From assembly GCA_043228905.1 (NCBI GenBank), contig JBHGNT010000003.1, positions 11,408,001 to 11,472,000 on the forward strand: a stretch of 64,000 nt of DNA, in the 5' to 3' direction. Position numbers and translations under genes: made by a program. The stretch is from Azolla caroliniana. Lineage: Eukaryota > Polypodiophyta. Below are positions 23,685-35,528 of the stretch, in pieces. Under the pieces are notes generated by a model. It was not told the origin of the DNA. It was given only the letters and a program-made list of their open reading frames with translations, and made no database searches. Each line of letters begins with the position of its first letter. Positions within the stretch are counted from its first letter, which is position 1.

Positions 23685-23890
23685 GTATGCGTATGAGGTC
23701 AATACCTCAATTGCCATGTATTTGATATATGATTTGTGTCGTATGCGTAAGAGGTCAATACCTCAATTGCGTATTAGGTTCCCATACATATGTTACGTAT
23801 GCGTATGAGGTCAATACCTCAATTTTTATATATTGGATATGCGATCCGTCTTGTATGCGTAAGAGGTCAATACCTCGATTGTGTATTACG
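23685..23890 (+). repeat. Four 56-bp tandem repeats in the gypsy leader
   Basis: Units start at 23685, 23741, 23797 and 23853 (GTATGCGTA). Each contains GAGGTCAATACCTC, a short dyad with a 5-bp stem and 4-base loop. Period 56 holds exactly three times. Confidence 0.92.
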
Positions 23891-24130
23891 TTCACCCTTG
23901 TTTTTTTTGGATGTCTTGTGTGTGTAGAGGCTATATTCCTTGAGTATGTATATCGTTTACATAATTCGTTGGTTATGTTCTGGTTAACGATTCTTTTATA
24001 TACACATATGTAATCACATGTATATGTATTCAAGCGTATACATGTCATGACCATATATATGTGTGTATATTAGAAGTTCGTTATGTTATGTTAATTGATC
24101 GATGGTTGTCTTTCAGGGTAAGGATATTGG

Positions 24131-24655
24131 TGTGCGGAAAACAATGCTCGGCCACAACCGAGTCTTAAACAACGAATGGAAGAAAAAACAAACTAACAAC
24201 TAGATGACACAGGATGTTTACGTGGAAACCCTAAATGGGAAAAACCACGGGAGCCCACAGACTCCAACTATCACTATAAGGGGAGGAATACAATGTGAGA
24301 CTCAGGGACAGTGACCTCGAGCTCTATGTCTTTGCCAATCGGTGGTTACAATAGAAAACTCGTTCTCTCTCTCTCTCTCACTCTCTGTGTACACTCTATC
24401 AACACTCTCTAAAGTAATTGCCCTAAGTCATATTTATACTTATATGATATTTGGGCTATTTACAAATATAGTCTTGATGGGCTCACCATGAAACATATTT
24501 ACACATATGTCCTTGGATCCGGTTTGCACCGGATCCATCCGGATTCACTCGATCTGGTTTCCGGGTCTCATCCGAAACCCTTCCAGATCCGATTCCTTCA
24601 TTTGGCTCGTCCGGTTCTCATCTAGATCCCATCCGGAGGGACCGAATTCCCAACA
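24131..24655 (-). repeat. Solo LTR of another family within gypsy 1 leader
   Basis: Read on the minus strand it begins TGTTGGGAATTCGGTCCCTC and ends TTTTCCGCACA. Flanks ATTGG (24126-24130) and CTTGG (24656-24660) match at four of five bases. It shares GTGGAAA..CCC, GGGAAAAACCA and TCCGGAGGGAC motifs with the solo LTR at 28729-29324. Confidence 0.7.
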
Positions 24656-25659
24656 CTTGGTGGTCGTCCTCACATTTTTGTGAGGATGGCGTAGTCACCA
24701 TCCTTTTACAATATTTATTTATTTATTTTTGTTATCCTTGTTGGTCACCTTGATTTCATGATGTATAACAACGAAACAAGCATAGCCACAATGAGGTTGT
24801 GAGTGTAAGGGTTTGATCCACTTCATGTGAGGTCACCCCTATGACACACACATCCAACATCCCTCACTTGTTACATGATTACGATGCTACCATGAGATCA
24901 TGATGTAACCATGTGATGGGCCACGTAGGCCTAATACGAAAAGATGACTAGTGTTCGCTTGACCATTAGGTTGCTCCTTATGGTGTGCCATTGTAATGAC
25001 GAGACTTGAGGTTGGATATTGCACCAACATAGTTGTCTAGTTAATGAGGGGGAAATGAGGTTTCTAGACACATATGTTTTCTTTTGAAAAACATATATGG
25101 GCAAATGTCTTTGCATATCCCTCATAGTTTAGCATAAAGACTAAATAGTCAACAAGGGCAAACCATTTGGTTAGCTCAAGTGTTTAATGGATTTGGTCTC
25201 AAGTTCAAATATGACCAAGACCGTATAGCATGATTGATTCATATGAATATAAAAAATGTTTAGACTTCAGGTCTAACTGGATTTCGGGGTCCTCGTAATA
25301 GGACTTAAAGAGACGAAACCACATGGGTGGGCATAGAGACATAGTTTATTGTTATCATTTTTTCGTGTATAAACTATTCATGACACGAACATACATGGTT
25401 GAGCCTCGGGGAGCTGCCATGAAAAAATCGATATAGAGATCAGGGAAAGACATTCATTTGTCACCCCCATGGTTTTTAAAACACCTTTGTGTTACCATAG
25501 TAACCTGATCTTAAATCTCATCTCATATGTCTAGAGGGGTATTTATGTGAGATCATGATATCGATTAATGTTTGCCCATGATGTGTTTACATCACGACAT
25601 TATGTTATGGCTCTTTGTCTAACCATATCCTATTTCTTTGCCAAAAATTATCATTCAAT
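24656..25659 (+). other. Gypsy 1 leader with tRNA-like segment
   Basis: Untranslated leader; the reverse complement of the same sequence is seen at 63120-64000 in gypsy 2. A tRNA-like stretch lies at 25156-25214: TTAGCTCAAGTG resembles a pol III A box and AAGTTCAAATATGACC a weak B box. No gene is seen. Confidence 0.6.
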
Positions 25660-26515
25660 GGCTCATAATAACGACCCGATGACATCCATCCAAGGAAATC
25701 CTCCTTAGGGCAATCCCCATTGAGTCTTGTTTTTTACAAATACAAAATTTCCTTAATTCTACCTTGAACGAAAATTTTGAACTTTGGCAATCTCATAGTG
25801 CTCTTGAGTCACGTGTCATTAGTATACAACATGATACTAATAGACCTGATAAACATCAAGGTGAACCATCATTTGTTGTAAAGCCATTTACAGAAGAAAA
25901 AAAGGAAATAACCGAAGATGCAATATGCACGTGGCTGGGCCAATGGGAGTCTCATTTTGAGCTCTATTGCAAGCTAGATTCTAAATGAAGATTGCATATG
26001 TTGGTCGAGAACTAGGGGTAAGGCCATGGCGTGGGCTCTACACTCTAGGGAAATTGCCAGATACTTGGATAGACTTTGTCAAGGTTTTCAAGGGTCAATT
26101 TTTGCAACCGCCATCTTGAACCGAGGCAACACAAACTTTAATGAACCTCTCTAGCCAGAAGTTTTCCTCGCTAAAAGATTATGTTCACCATGCTAGAACC
26201 CAAATTCAAAAATCGGGTCTAGAAGGGGACAATTGGTTGATCACTTGTTTTGTCAATGGCATCCCCAATTCGGACTATCACTGGATAGTGCACGATAAGA
26301 ATATAAAATCCTTTGAAGAGGCCATTGAAATAGTTCTTTGTTATCGACACACTTCGAATAAGTACCATAACAAACCCAAACCGTCCGGGACTAAGCAGTC
26401 GCAATTCGCTGGGAAACGCAAGACACCCAACGAATTCATGAATCGCGATTGTAAGAGACAAAATCCTTTTTGTGTGTTCTGCAAAAAGAAGTGTCATACA
26501 AAAGAGCAATGTTGA
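25660..26515 (+). pseudogene. Gypsy 1 gag
   Basis: The start MAHNNDPMTSIQGNPP (25660) is followed by stops. The best frames are 25764-25988 and 26141-26515: QGEPSFVVKPF, WLGQWESHFELY, SSLKDYVHHARTQIQKSG and SFEEAIEIVLCYRHT. A zinc knuckle CX2CX4HX4C follows (CVFCKKKCHTKEQC, about 26471-26512). It corresponds to gypsy 2 gag at 53.3-53.9 kb and is frameshifted near 25990-26140. Confidence 0.85.
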
Positions 26516-26587
26516 AAGCTCCAACGAAAAGAGCATGACAACAAAACCAAAGTTGCAAACCATACATGTCAGATTCTTGATGTCCTG

Positions 26588-27151
26588 TTGATGTATGGTT
26601 TTCAACCACGAGCCTCGATTGATGTTAATATACATTATGATGAGTTGCGAAGTACGCAAAACTTTCTTCGGGATATGCAAGATATGATGCATATTGCACG
26701 AGATAATATAAAACCAACTCAAGATAGAGCACATTTTTATGCCGATCATAATAGGCAACCTCGTGTATTGAACCCTGGATAGAAGGTATTTTTACGTGTA
26801 CCTTACAATTCTAAGACATTGTCTACGGGTAATTGTGCTAAGTTAGCCCCACGGTTTTGTGGACCTTTTACAGTCCTCAAATGCATTGTTTCATCAGCCT
26901 ATCGTCTCGCTCTTCCTAATGACGTTGAAATCCATCTAGTTTTTCATGTAAGTCGTCTAAAAAAACTTCTTGGTTTTGACGAAAATATAGTTACAACTAA
27001 AACTTTGGTTACTTCTGAAGAATTATCTTCTAAACTACATGTAATAGAGAGAATTCTTGATTTTAAAACAAAACATTTGCATTCTAAAATAATACGAGAA
27101 TTTAAAATTAAATGGTTGGATAAATTTATAAGAGATGCTACATGGGAATGA
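26588..27151 (+). pseudogene. Gypsy 1 integrase C-terminus and chromodomain
   Basis: Starts abruptly within integrase (LMYGFQPRASIDVN) at a deletion junction after gag. One stop lies at 26780-26782. The end is a chromodomain-like segment ([12 protein letters not shown], then [17 protein letters not shown], about 27048-27151), which marks the element as a chromovirus. The same domain in gypsy 2 has an internal stop. Confidence 0.8.
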
Positions 27152-27203
27152 GAAATTACTCTCACTTCCCTAACTTTTCATTGCAAGAGTGCAATGTTTT
27201 AAA

Positions 27204-27652
27204 GAGGCATGACCATATAATATCCCATGGTAAGATTGTACCGTAGTATTCTATACACGTGGATAAAGTGTGAAGGTTAAACGAGAGTGTAAAGAAGGGA
27301 GGATTAATTTTAATCCTAGGAATTGGGACAACCCATAAGGGCCAAGTGTGAACTTGCCTGGGGGCCTTAGCTCCGGCTATAAATATGAGGGCTAGCTACC
27401 CTCATTAGGAGATCATTATCGACTACGTTGAGACTCTGCTCTTGTGGTGATAAACTCTTGTAGCGTGTGTGCCAATATAGGTACGACTTGACGCCATGAC
27501 GGTGGTACGGGACACCCATTGAGGCTCAAGTCTATCTCGATCCCTTCACTCGGGGATGGTCAGGTGGATCGACACCCTTCTTTCTCTCTCCTCTCGATAT
27601 TATTACCTTATATTTCCTTATCATACACTAACATTAGGATTAAGCTCTAACA
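27204..27652 (+). repeat. 3' LTR of gypsy element 1
   Basis: The LTR starts abruptly at GGCATGACCATATAATATCC. The polypurine tract and first bases (about 16 bp, judged from gypsy 2) are missing after TGTTTTAAAGA. It ends CTCTAACA, followed by target duplication CGCAC. Confidence 0.85.
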
Positions 27653-28133
27653 CGCACAACTCCTTGATCTTCAAAGTGTAACTTCCAATCGACATATCCC
27701 TCTGTTCAATGCTATTCAACTCTTGTCGGAGTTGAAGTTTTCGTGTTGATGTATTGGCCGCAAATATCTTCTTGAGGTTCCCCCATGCCTCCTTCAACAT
27801 TTTGGCCTCCCGGATATAGTTGAGCATGTGATCATGAATGCATGATGCTAAGTAGTACAACACACAGTTTGCCACTTGCTCCCATGCTGGGTAGTTGGCG
27901 TGTGCTGGGTTGGGTTGAGATTCTTGTGCTTGGATATAACTCCAATAACCTTGGCTGACAAGGTATTGATGCATCTTGTATTCCCAAGATGCAAAGCTGT
28001 TTCTATCCAACTTTTCATTGGGAAGGGAGTTGCCCATCTGAGTGTTTATGATGGTCGACCGGTTGGTGTTATTCTTTTTCTTCTTCTTTATGATACAAAC
28101 TGTGTAGGGTTGCCACGACAATGGTAGGTCCAT
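27653..28133 (-). pseudogene. Copia A N-terminal gag
   Basis: MGNSLPNEKLDRNSFASWEY.. through EAWGNLKKIFAANTSTRKLQLRQELN.. to YTLKIKEL, the UBN2-type gag of Ty1/copia. It is cut by gypsy element 1 at the CGCAC duplication; the rest of gag resumes at 22986. It is the same gag type as in Copia C and D. Confidence 0.85.
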
Positions 28134-28330
28134 TCTTCATGAACGTTGGTGTATAAAAAACACACACGGATAGGCTTAGATCAAGCTACCTATCACTCTG
28201 ATATCATGTGTAGAATCAAGTGTGATTCTGTGCTGTGGAAAGAGTATGTGTGTGTATAAGAGAGAGAGGGAGAGAGAAAGAGAGAGAAAGAGAGGAAGAC
28301 ACAAATATACATATAAAACTAGAAAACTGT
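28134..28330 (-). repeat. Copia A primer-binding site and truncated 5' LTR
   Basis: 28194-28206 (CACTCTGATATCA) is the reverse complement of an initiator-Met-type primer-binding site. The LTR starts at 28209 and matches the 3' LTR (20056-20160) through AAAACTAGAAAAC. It is then cut by Copia F at 28330 and does not clearly resume after 33276. Confidence 0.7.
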
Positions 28331-29376
28331 TGTAAAAAGTTTCGTATGCAGAAGCTTATGAACAACATAGTCGACTTAGCCACAGTTAGGTAAAACACAA
28401 CAAAAATACAGTAAGCGGGAGCGGGAGAGATAGAGAGAGCAGAAGACAAAACTTAGATCATTCAAAAAATAATACGCTCTGTACATATGACTGTGCTCAG
28501 TGGGCACTTTTATACAAGGCCTGACAGTGGGCTGACACAAGTACCATCAATACTTGACCGCTCATAAAGAACCTACGACCTAACTCCCTAAAATATTCCT
28601 AATACTAAGACTAGGAATATAGGCTCTAACGGCCTATCAGCCTAATCCTAGGCTGACCCAACTGTCGGCTTATTCAACCGACTACCCTCAGCCACCTCGC
28701 TTGGCGGCTTCTTCAACCGAGACCAACCTGTTAGGATTGTGACCGGCCACAACCGATTACTCGTATGTATATTCGAGTGCAAAGAATTGAGTAAGACAAT
28801 GCTCAAACAAAAAAAATGAGAAAGCAGAAAACACAAGTATAGAGACACAAGATTTAACATGGAAAACCCGAAAGGGAAAAACCAAGTGGAGTCCTCGAAC
28901 TCCGGACAGATCACTATACGGTAGGAGGAATATACAATAAGAAACTCGAAGGCAACGGCCTTGAGTTCTTCTTCATCAACAGACGTTTACAGAGTTATAA
29001 CTCTGTTCTCAGTTTCCTACTATCACTCAAACTCAGTTACAGTGGCAACTACCACAATGTAACTATACAACAATAATGACTCACCCTAATGATACTACCA
29101 TAATGTTTTCCCTAGTTGTATTTATACTTATACAACTCTTTGGCTATTTACAGATATAGCCCACATTGGGCACATTTAGACTATTTACAATTATAGTCTC
29201 TCGAATCGGTTATATAATCGATTTTCGATTTCAATCTCGGCCTATCAGCCTCGACCAAATTGTCCATAGACTCCATCCAATTCGACTCTCACTCTTCCCA
29301 TCCGGAGGGACATGTTTCCCAACATGGTCTACCAGCCTTTTACTGATCCGGCTCATGTTGAGCTTGTCTCTCAACA
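28331..29376 (-). repeat. 3' LTR of Copia F, split by a solo LTR
   Basis: On the minus strand it runs from TGTTGAGAGACAAGCTCAAC to AAACTTTTTACA. A TATA region lies at about 28505-28516 (plus-strand ACTTTTATACAA), with an inverted repeat at 28493-28507. The polypurine tract lies on the other strand at 29377-29392. Confidence 0.85.
28729..29324 (-). repeat. Solo LTR within the Copia F LTR
   Basis: On the minus strand it starts TGTTGGGAAACATGTCCCTC and ends CACAATCCTAACA (596 bp). It is related to the solo LTR at 24131-24655. No clear target duplication is seen. Confidence 0.7.
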
Positions 29377-29845
29377 ATCCCCCTCAAGCTCAACTTGAGC
29401 TTCCTCCTGATTTGCAGTTTCTTTGCTCCAAATTCTGAGGGTTTCATGCCTCCTTGCTCGTGGTCCACGACTTGTCTAGTCTCGTCCTCTTCGACCTCTT
29501 TGGTCGGCTTGTCTGCTCCCTTGCTGTTGTGGCATAGGCGCCCCTCGATCTGTCGGGTCCTCCGTATCAGTGTTAGCTTTGGCTGCCTCCTTGTCCACTT
29601 GGCCTTCTCAAGATTTGTCTCATCTTGATCACTCTTCTCTACCGAATCAGCTGTTTTCGATTGGTGTTCTACTAGACCTTTGACCACATCCAACCATGTC
29701 CTGGTCCTGGCCTCCATTCTTTGTTTGGCTCTGCCCTTGTTGGCTCTGCCTCCTACCTTGCCTTCTTCGGCTAGGTCTCCCCCTTTTTTGGTCGCTCCCG
29801 TTGCATCTATCCTCGCATTCTTTAGTCATCCCGAACTCGAACTCT

Positions 29846-31837
29846 TCATCCAATTCGGTTTTCCGGATCCATGTCGAGAAGTTGCAAGACAAGCACACTT
29901 GAGAAATGCCGCAACTTGTCCAAGCCGAGGGGTTTGGTGAAGATGCCGGCCAGCTGCCGATCAGTCGGAACATATTGTAGTTCCACTTCACCAGAGAGAA
30001 CACGCTCGCACACAAAGTGATAATGCACTTCTATGTGCTTGGTTCGGGCGTGGAAGAAGGGGTTCTTAACTAGTTGGATGCTACCGAGGTTGTCGTAATA
30101 GATCGTCGTCGGATCAGAAATCGCCACCTGCAAATCCTTCAGTAGCCATTTGAGCCATATGGCTTCGCATGTAACGACAACCACGCCTCTGTATTCGGCC
30201 TCAGTGCTCGATAGTGCCACTATTGGCTACTTTCTGCTGCACCAACTGACCACTGCATTTCCTAAAGAGAAAGCATATCCAGATGTAGATCGACGATCGC
30301 CTGCGCTTCTGGCCCAATCAGTATTTGTGTAGCCAACCAACTTTCTGGCTACACCTACATGATACAACAACCCAAAATCCTTCATGCCGCTCACATATCA
30401 CATGATTCGATGTACGCACTGAAGGTGATTGGATGTTGGCTACGACATAAATTGATTGATTAAGCCAATCGTATAATTGAGGTTCAGTCGGGTGATGGTC
30501 AAGTAGATGAGGCTTCCGACAATATGTCAGAACTGTGTTCGGTCGCACGCCGTTGTTGATCCATGGCAAAGCTTGACATTCCTGTCAAGAGGAGTTGAGA
30601 TGGATTTACAATCCATCATGCCAAACTTGAAGATCATATTCAACACATAATGGTGTTGGCTGATCAATATGCCTTTGGGGGTTCAGATCACTTCGATCCC
30701 AAGGAAGTAGTGAAGGTCCCCCAAATCCTTCATCTCAAACGATGCTGTTAACAAAGACCTCACGCGATTGATTTCTTCTAGGTCGGCACCAGCAATGACT
30801 AAATCATCAACATATAGCAGAATGCTAACCGACCCACTTTGATCTTGTCGGATGAACAATGAAGAATCCGACTTGGACGACGTAAACCCCATCTTACGCA
30901 AACATTGCGTAATTTTGGCATTCCAAGTTGCAGGGTTTTTCTTGAGTCCGTAAAGGGACTTCTTCAGTCGGAAAATTGCCGATGTGTTCAATTCGGATGG
31001 AAATCCGGGGGGCTGTATCGTGTACACTTGTTCCTAAAGCTCGCCTTGCAAGAATGCATTCTTTACATCCATCTAATGTAGATCCCACCCCTTCTCTGTT
31101 GCTACAACCAACAACACACGAATGGTTGTCACCTTTGCGACCGGCGCAAACGTCTCATCGTAATCGATGGCATGTTATTGCACATAGCCCTTTGCCACCA
31201 ATCGGGCCTTGTATCGGTTGACCAAGTCCCATGTCTCGTTGTCGGCTAGAGTGTGTATCTCTTCCTCCATGGCAACTCTCCACTTGGCGTCCTGTGCCGC
31301 CTCCGCGTAGCTCTCTGGCGCTCGTATCTCCACCACTTTGCTCATGTACACATAATGATGCGCCATGTACTCATTATACCCGTACCTGATGACAGGGTTC
31401 TTCTGGTGAGATGATTGGCGCAACACCTCGTTGGCCATCTTCAAGGCCCTTCTAGTCGAATTTTTCTTCAATTCCTCAGGACCTCCATCAATAAGAATGG
31501 CTCCGTTGAACTTGCGTTTGTTCGACATGCCCGTATTGGTGCCATATCCCAACATCTTTTTCTTTCCCTTTTCCTTGTGTGTAAGCCCCGTCCTCTGCTT
31601 CTGGCATGGAGACTGCAAGGATGAGTCCTCGTTGCTTGATGGCATGCCAATTTGCTGGTCATCCGGACTCAGCTCCTCATTCGGCCCACTTAGCCAGACT
31701 GATATCAGACTCTCGAGAGTGCTGATGCCTTCTTCATCTAGGGGCATCTCAGACTCACTGGACTCATCCTCAGAATTCAGAATGGGGTCGATAGGGGTTG
31801 GAGATGGATGCAAGTACCATGAAGCTGATTCGTCCAA
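29846..31837 (-). pseudogene. Copia F RT and RNase H
   Basis: RNase H lies at 29846-30220 (SSTEAEYRG, FTKPLGLDKLRHF). RT lies at 30683-31027 with YVDD at 30803-30814 and LYGLKKNPATW where QAPR-W is usual. The linker and RT start lie at 31175-31837. In the latter, ETWDLV runs straight into [12 protein letters not shown], an in-frame deletion of roughly 25 residues compared with Copia D and C. Several stops and frame changes separate the pieces, so it is non-functional. Confidence 0.85.
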
Positions 31838-32899
31838 TATGACATCTCGACTAGCTCGGACCTGTTTGTTTGGGGGTTATCGCATTTATAACCCTTTTGC
31901 TCGTCCGAGTAGCCGACTAAAATGCACTTCTCGGACTCCGCATCCAGGTTCTTCCTCTTCTCGTTCGGCACATGTATGCACATATGCAATGTTGCCGAAC
32001 ACCCTCAAGTGTGCCAAGTTTTACATCTTCTTGAAGTATAACTCATGTGGCGACACTTTACCTCCAGTTGTAGACGTCCGATTCTGAAGGTATAGGACTG
32101 TTTTGACTGCGCCAGCCCAGTAGAACTTGGGAATGTTCTTCTCCTCGAGCATTGCCCTTGCCGCTTCTTCGATCATCCGGTTCTCCCTCTTGGCCATCGT
32201 TTTGCTATGATGTGTATCTGCAGGAGAATTCACACCAAATTCCTTCCTTCTGTAGATAATTAGCAAATTGGTTGGAAAAATAGTATTTTCGCAATCAGAC
32301 CTGAGGCACTTGATCTTTCTACATGTCTCCCATTCAGCAAGGCTCTTAACCTTCAAGAAGCAAGAGAAGACTTCACGCTTCTTCTCAATCAAGCACACCC
32401 AAATGTGTTGAGTGTAGTCATCGATGAATGTTACAAAGTAACGACTTCCTACGATGCTCACATTCTGTGTCAATCCCCACACATCCAAATGGATTAAATC
32501 GAGCTTGTTACGACTCCGGTTTTGTTCCCTAGGGAATGGATGTCGATGTTGCTTCCCGTGTTGACAAGCTTGACATAATTGGCCTTTTTGGCTATTGAAC
32601 TTAGGCAGGCCAAAGACTATTTGTTTCAACTGCATCACCTGAAGCTTTGGGAAGTTGATGTCGTCGAACTGCTTATGCCATAGGTCGACGTCTGACTCGA
32701 TCTTTTGCCCTTTGGCAAACATATCAGTGCTTACGTCGTTCATCTCGAGGATGAACATCCTCCCTTCTAGGTGCCCTTGTGCAATGATCTTTCCTTCTTC
32801 TTCGATGAAGCATCTGTCATGAGTGAACCGAACCTGCATACCTTGGTCGACGATTTGACCGACCGACACCAGGATCTTGGTTATCATTGGGGTGTGCAA
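31838..32899 (-). pseudogene. Copia F integrase
   Basis: 32021-32899 reads PMITKILVSVGQIVDQGMQV.. with the zinc-binding HHCC part (CQACQHGKQ) and core DDE motifs (LDLIHLDVWG, FIDDYTQHIW). The third core segment is decayed (TMAKRENR where VAERKNR is usual). The gag remnant ARKL joins PMITK at about 32895-32900, which shows that protease and the gag end were deleted. 31777-31989 continues the integrase C-terminus. Confidence 0.82.
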
Positions 32900-33271
32900 C
32901 TTACGGGCTATGGTGCTAGCAGCGAAGACTCTCTTCAGGTTCCCCTAGGCATCATTTGAAAACTTTGCATCCCTTATGTACCAAAACATCTAATAGTGAA
33001 CACATGAGGCGAAGTAATACAAGACTCAACTTGTTGCTTATCAGTGGGCACTTTTATACAAGCCCTGACAGTGGGCTGACACAAGTATCGTCAGTACTTG
33101 GATGCTCATAAAGAGCCTACGACCTAACTCCCTAAAATATTCCTAATACTAAGACTAGGAATAGGCTCTAACGACCTATCAGCCTCATCCTAGGCTAACC
33201 CAACTACCCTTAGCCGCCTCGCTGGCAGCTTCTTTAGCCGATCTGGCTCATGTTGAGTTTTTCTCTCAACA
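32900..33271 (-). repeat. Copia F gag scrap and truncated 5' LTR
   Basis: 32900-33040 is decayed gag (NLKRVFAAST-like reading). 33041-33271 matches the U3/TATA part of the 3' LTR and ends, on the minus strand, TGTTGAGAGAAAAACTCAAC. The R/U5 segment and primer-binding site are missing between them. Confidence 0.75.
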
Positions 33272-33276
33272 ACTGT

Positions 33277-34011
33277 ATTAATAAAAAATGAACAAAACAC
33301 TGGGTCATTTAGAACAGGTAATATGTCACATTCCTTTATTGATAAATACATGAGATGTCAATAATTACTATTTTTGAACAAACTTTCAAGAATGTATCAC
33401 GCATGCGCACACGATATTTTAAAACATCACTAAAAAATATAGTTAATATTATCAAGATTTCAAATTTAACCTATGTATCCCCACCATAATTGTAATATGC
33501 TTCATTGTACATAATGTTGAATTCGAATCCAACTTAACAAATTTAGAAATACAATTTTGTTGCTATATTTGTCTCTAAATCCTATAAATATTGTTATATT
33601 GAATTAGTAAATAGCATTTTTGGATATAACTAGAAACATATTCACAAATGAATATCGCATGATATACCACATGCCCAAAAACTACTACGAACATTATATC
33701 CTAATCATACATGAACAATGTGAATGTATTATCAAATGAGCAACAATGTGGACTTAATATTATTGTGTTTACATAGATCATACAATAAAGCTAAATTCAA
33801 TTATATTAATCAAGAAACAATTAGAACCAACATTTGTCATACTAGATAGTTCATCATCTTCTTTCAATGAAAATTATACTTAACCGCATACTTTACGAGT
33901 CAACCTTTGCAAACATATAATAGACACTTAAAGTTCGAGACACCAATCGAATAGTGTAAAGAAATGGTACTCAGACAAAAAAAATCTTATATGACAAAAC
34001 AAGTTTAGGGT
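33277..34011. other. AT-rich spacer, nothing recognised
   Basis: About 735 bp of low-complexity AT-rich DNA without an open frame, LTR motif or known repeat; possibly old host intergenic DNA. Confidence 0.5.
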
Positions 34012-35134
34012 TGTTGAGAATCAAACTCAACATAGTGCAACGTGTGAACACACCTTTTGAGAATCTATGATTACTCAAAGGTCAAGAGTCACACCACTAC
34101 TCTCTACGGAAAATTCGAGATGATGGACGTGAAGGAGCTCCATTACTTCCTTGGCATCGAAGTAATTCAGATTCCGACCAGCATTATGATCTCTCAACGA
34201 CACTACATCCTCAATTTGTTATACAAGTTCAAGATGACTGAGTGCAAATCGGTCGCTATGCCTCTTGATCGAAACCTCAAACTAGATGCTGACTCCGGCA
34301 CAGACGAGTGCAAGCTAACCCAATATCGTCAATTGATCGGGAGCCTCATCTATCTCACAATCACTCGACCCGACCTTAGCTATCCAGTCGGACTCCTTAG
34401 CCAATTCATGCAAACTCCGTGAGATATCCATTTCGATTGCTCTAAGAGAGTATTACGATATGTGAGCGGCACAATGGATTACGACGTTCTCTACGCATCG
34501 ACCACACCAATACGACTCGAAGGGTACACAAACGCGGACTGGGCAGGCTACAAAGCTGATCGACGATCGACCTCCAGATTTGTCTTCTCGCTCGGTAGCA
34601 GAGCAATATCTTGGAGTAGTAAGAAGCAACCTATTGTCGCACTTTCGAGTACGGAGGCCGAATACAGGGACGCAACCGTAGCTGCAAGTGAAGCCATATG
34701 GCTCAAGAGGATTTTGAAGGATCTGGGTGTTCTCATCAAGGATCTGACTCCCATTTACTGCGACAACATGAGCAGTATATATCTGGCTCCGAACCCGGTG
34801 TTCCACGCACGTACAAAGCATATTGAAGTGCACTATCACTTCATTCGAGAGAATATTAAGGCCGGAGATGTCGATCTTCTACACATCAACACAAATCTTC
34901 AGACAACCGACATCTTCACCAAGGCCCTAGGAGCCGACAAGCTTCGGCAATTCATGTCAGCCCTTGGATTGACGATCCCTGACTTGCCAAGCTTGAGGGG
35001 GAGTACAAGCGAGAACTGGATACCGTCCGAACCGGGTATGAGCCGAAGTGGACATCGGAGATCGTCTGAACCGGATACCAGCCGAAGTAGACATCAATGA
35101 AAAGGAACTGACCTAAGTTGAGCTTGAGGGGATG
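34012..35134 (+). pseudogene. Copia B: truncated LTR joined to RT C-terminus and RNase H
   Basis: 34012-34108 is the first 97 bp of an LTR (TGTTGAGAATCAAACTCAAC). It is joined at 34109 to the RT palm end (FEMMDVKELHYFLGIEVIQI), so gag to mid-RT is deleted. 34057-34422 covers the RT thumb. 34462-35100 is RNase H: DADWAG-type NADWAGYKADRRSTS, LSSTEAEYRDATVAASEAIW, IYCDNMSS, FTKALGADKL. One stop lies at 34420-34422. The polypurine tract is 35120-35134. It belongs to the same family as Copia A. Confidence 0.85.
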
Positions 35135-35430
35135 TGTTGAAAATCAAGCTCAACATAGTGCAATGTGTGAACACATCTTTTGAGAATTTATGATTACTCA
35201 AAGGTCAAGAGCACACCACTACTCTCTACACATTAACTATGTGTCATAGAATCATATTCTATGACACATAACTAATGAGTTACATATTCCCCATGACTAT
35301 GAGTTTTCACATTCCCCAAGAGAGAGAGTGGTCGTTGTAGTTAGTTAATGAAGAGAGAGGGTGACTATATATAAAGCACCCTCCTCATAACTCCTTCCAC
35401 TCGTCGTTTTAAGAGGAGCAATAGTGTCAT
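35135..35430 (+). repeat. 3' LTR of Copia B
   Basis: The first 100 bp match 34012-34108. A TATA region GACTATATATAAAG lies at about 35362-35375. The right end is not certain. Confidence 0.6.
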
Positions 35431-35454
35431 GAATCCATGAACATTATGCTTCAC

Positions 35455-35516
35455 TTGGACTAGAACCTAGGACTTCGTATTACGAAATTCGAAGCCTAAC
35501 CATTAAGGTAACCTAT
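35455..35516 (-). repeat. tRNA-like (SINE-like) segment
   Basis: On the minus strand GGTTACCTTAATGG (35500-35513) resembles a pol III A box and GGTTCTAGTCC (35457-35467) a B box with one mismatch. It is too irregular for a tRNA gene. Confidence 0.4.
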
Positions 35517-35528
35517 CAGGACGTGAAA

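Larger units (their letters stand above)
22987..27652 (+). mobile_element. Gypsy element 1 (chromovirus type), inserted in Copia A gag
   Basis: It is flanked by exact 5-bp duplications CGCAC (22982-22986 and 27653-27657). LTRs are 22987-23441 and about 27204-27652. Between them are a long leader with 56-bp tandem repeats, a solo LTR of another family, a decayed gag, and the integrase C-terminus with chromodomain. Protease, RT, RNase H and most of integrase are deleted near 26590. The split gag halves of Copia A lie exactly on either side. Confidence 0.92.
28331..33271 (-). mobile_element. Copia element F, inserted in Copia A 5' LTR
   Basis: Exact 5-bp duplication ACTGT at 28326-28330 and 33272-33276. 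The 3' LTR is 28331-29376 (including a foreign solo LTR), followed by spacer, RNase H, RT, integrase and a scrap of gag. The 5' LTR (about 33041-33271) lacks its U5 end and the primer-binding site and is joined directly to gag. Protease and most of gag are deleted. Confidence 0.92.

Noticed and set aside
28260-28300. Regulatory GA-rich element
   Set aside because: This is the GA/CT-rich U5 part of a Copia LTR, present in most LTRs of the window.
31431-32087. 218-codon plus-strand frame
   Set aside because: It lies opposite the clearly recognisable minus-strand Copia F integrase/linker and has no motif.
33277-34011. Possible host gene between Copia F and Copia B
   Set aside because: No open frame above noise, no splice-compatible coding blocks, and strong AT bias.
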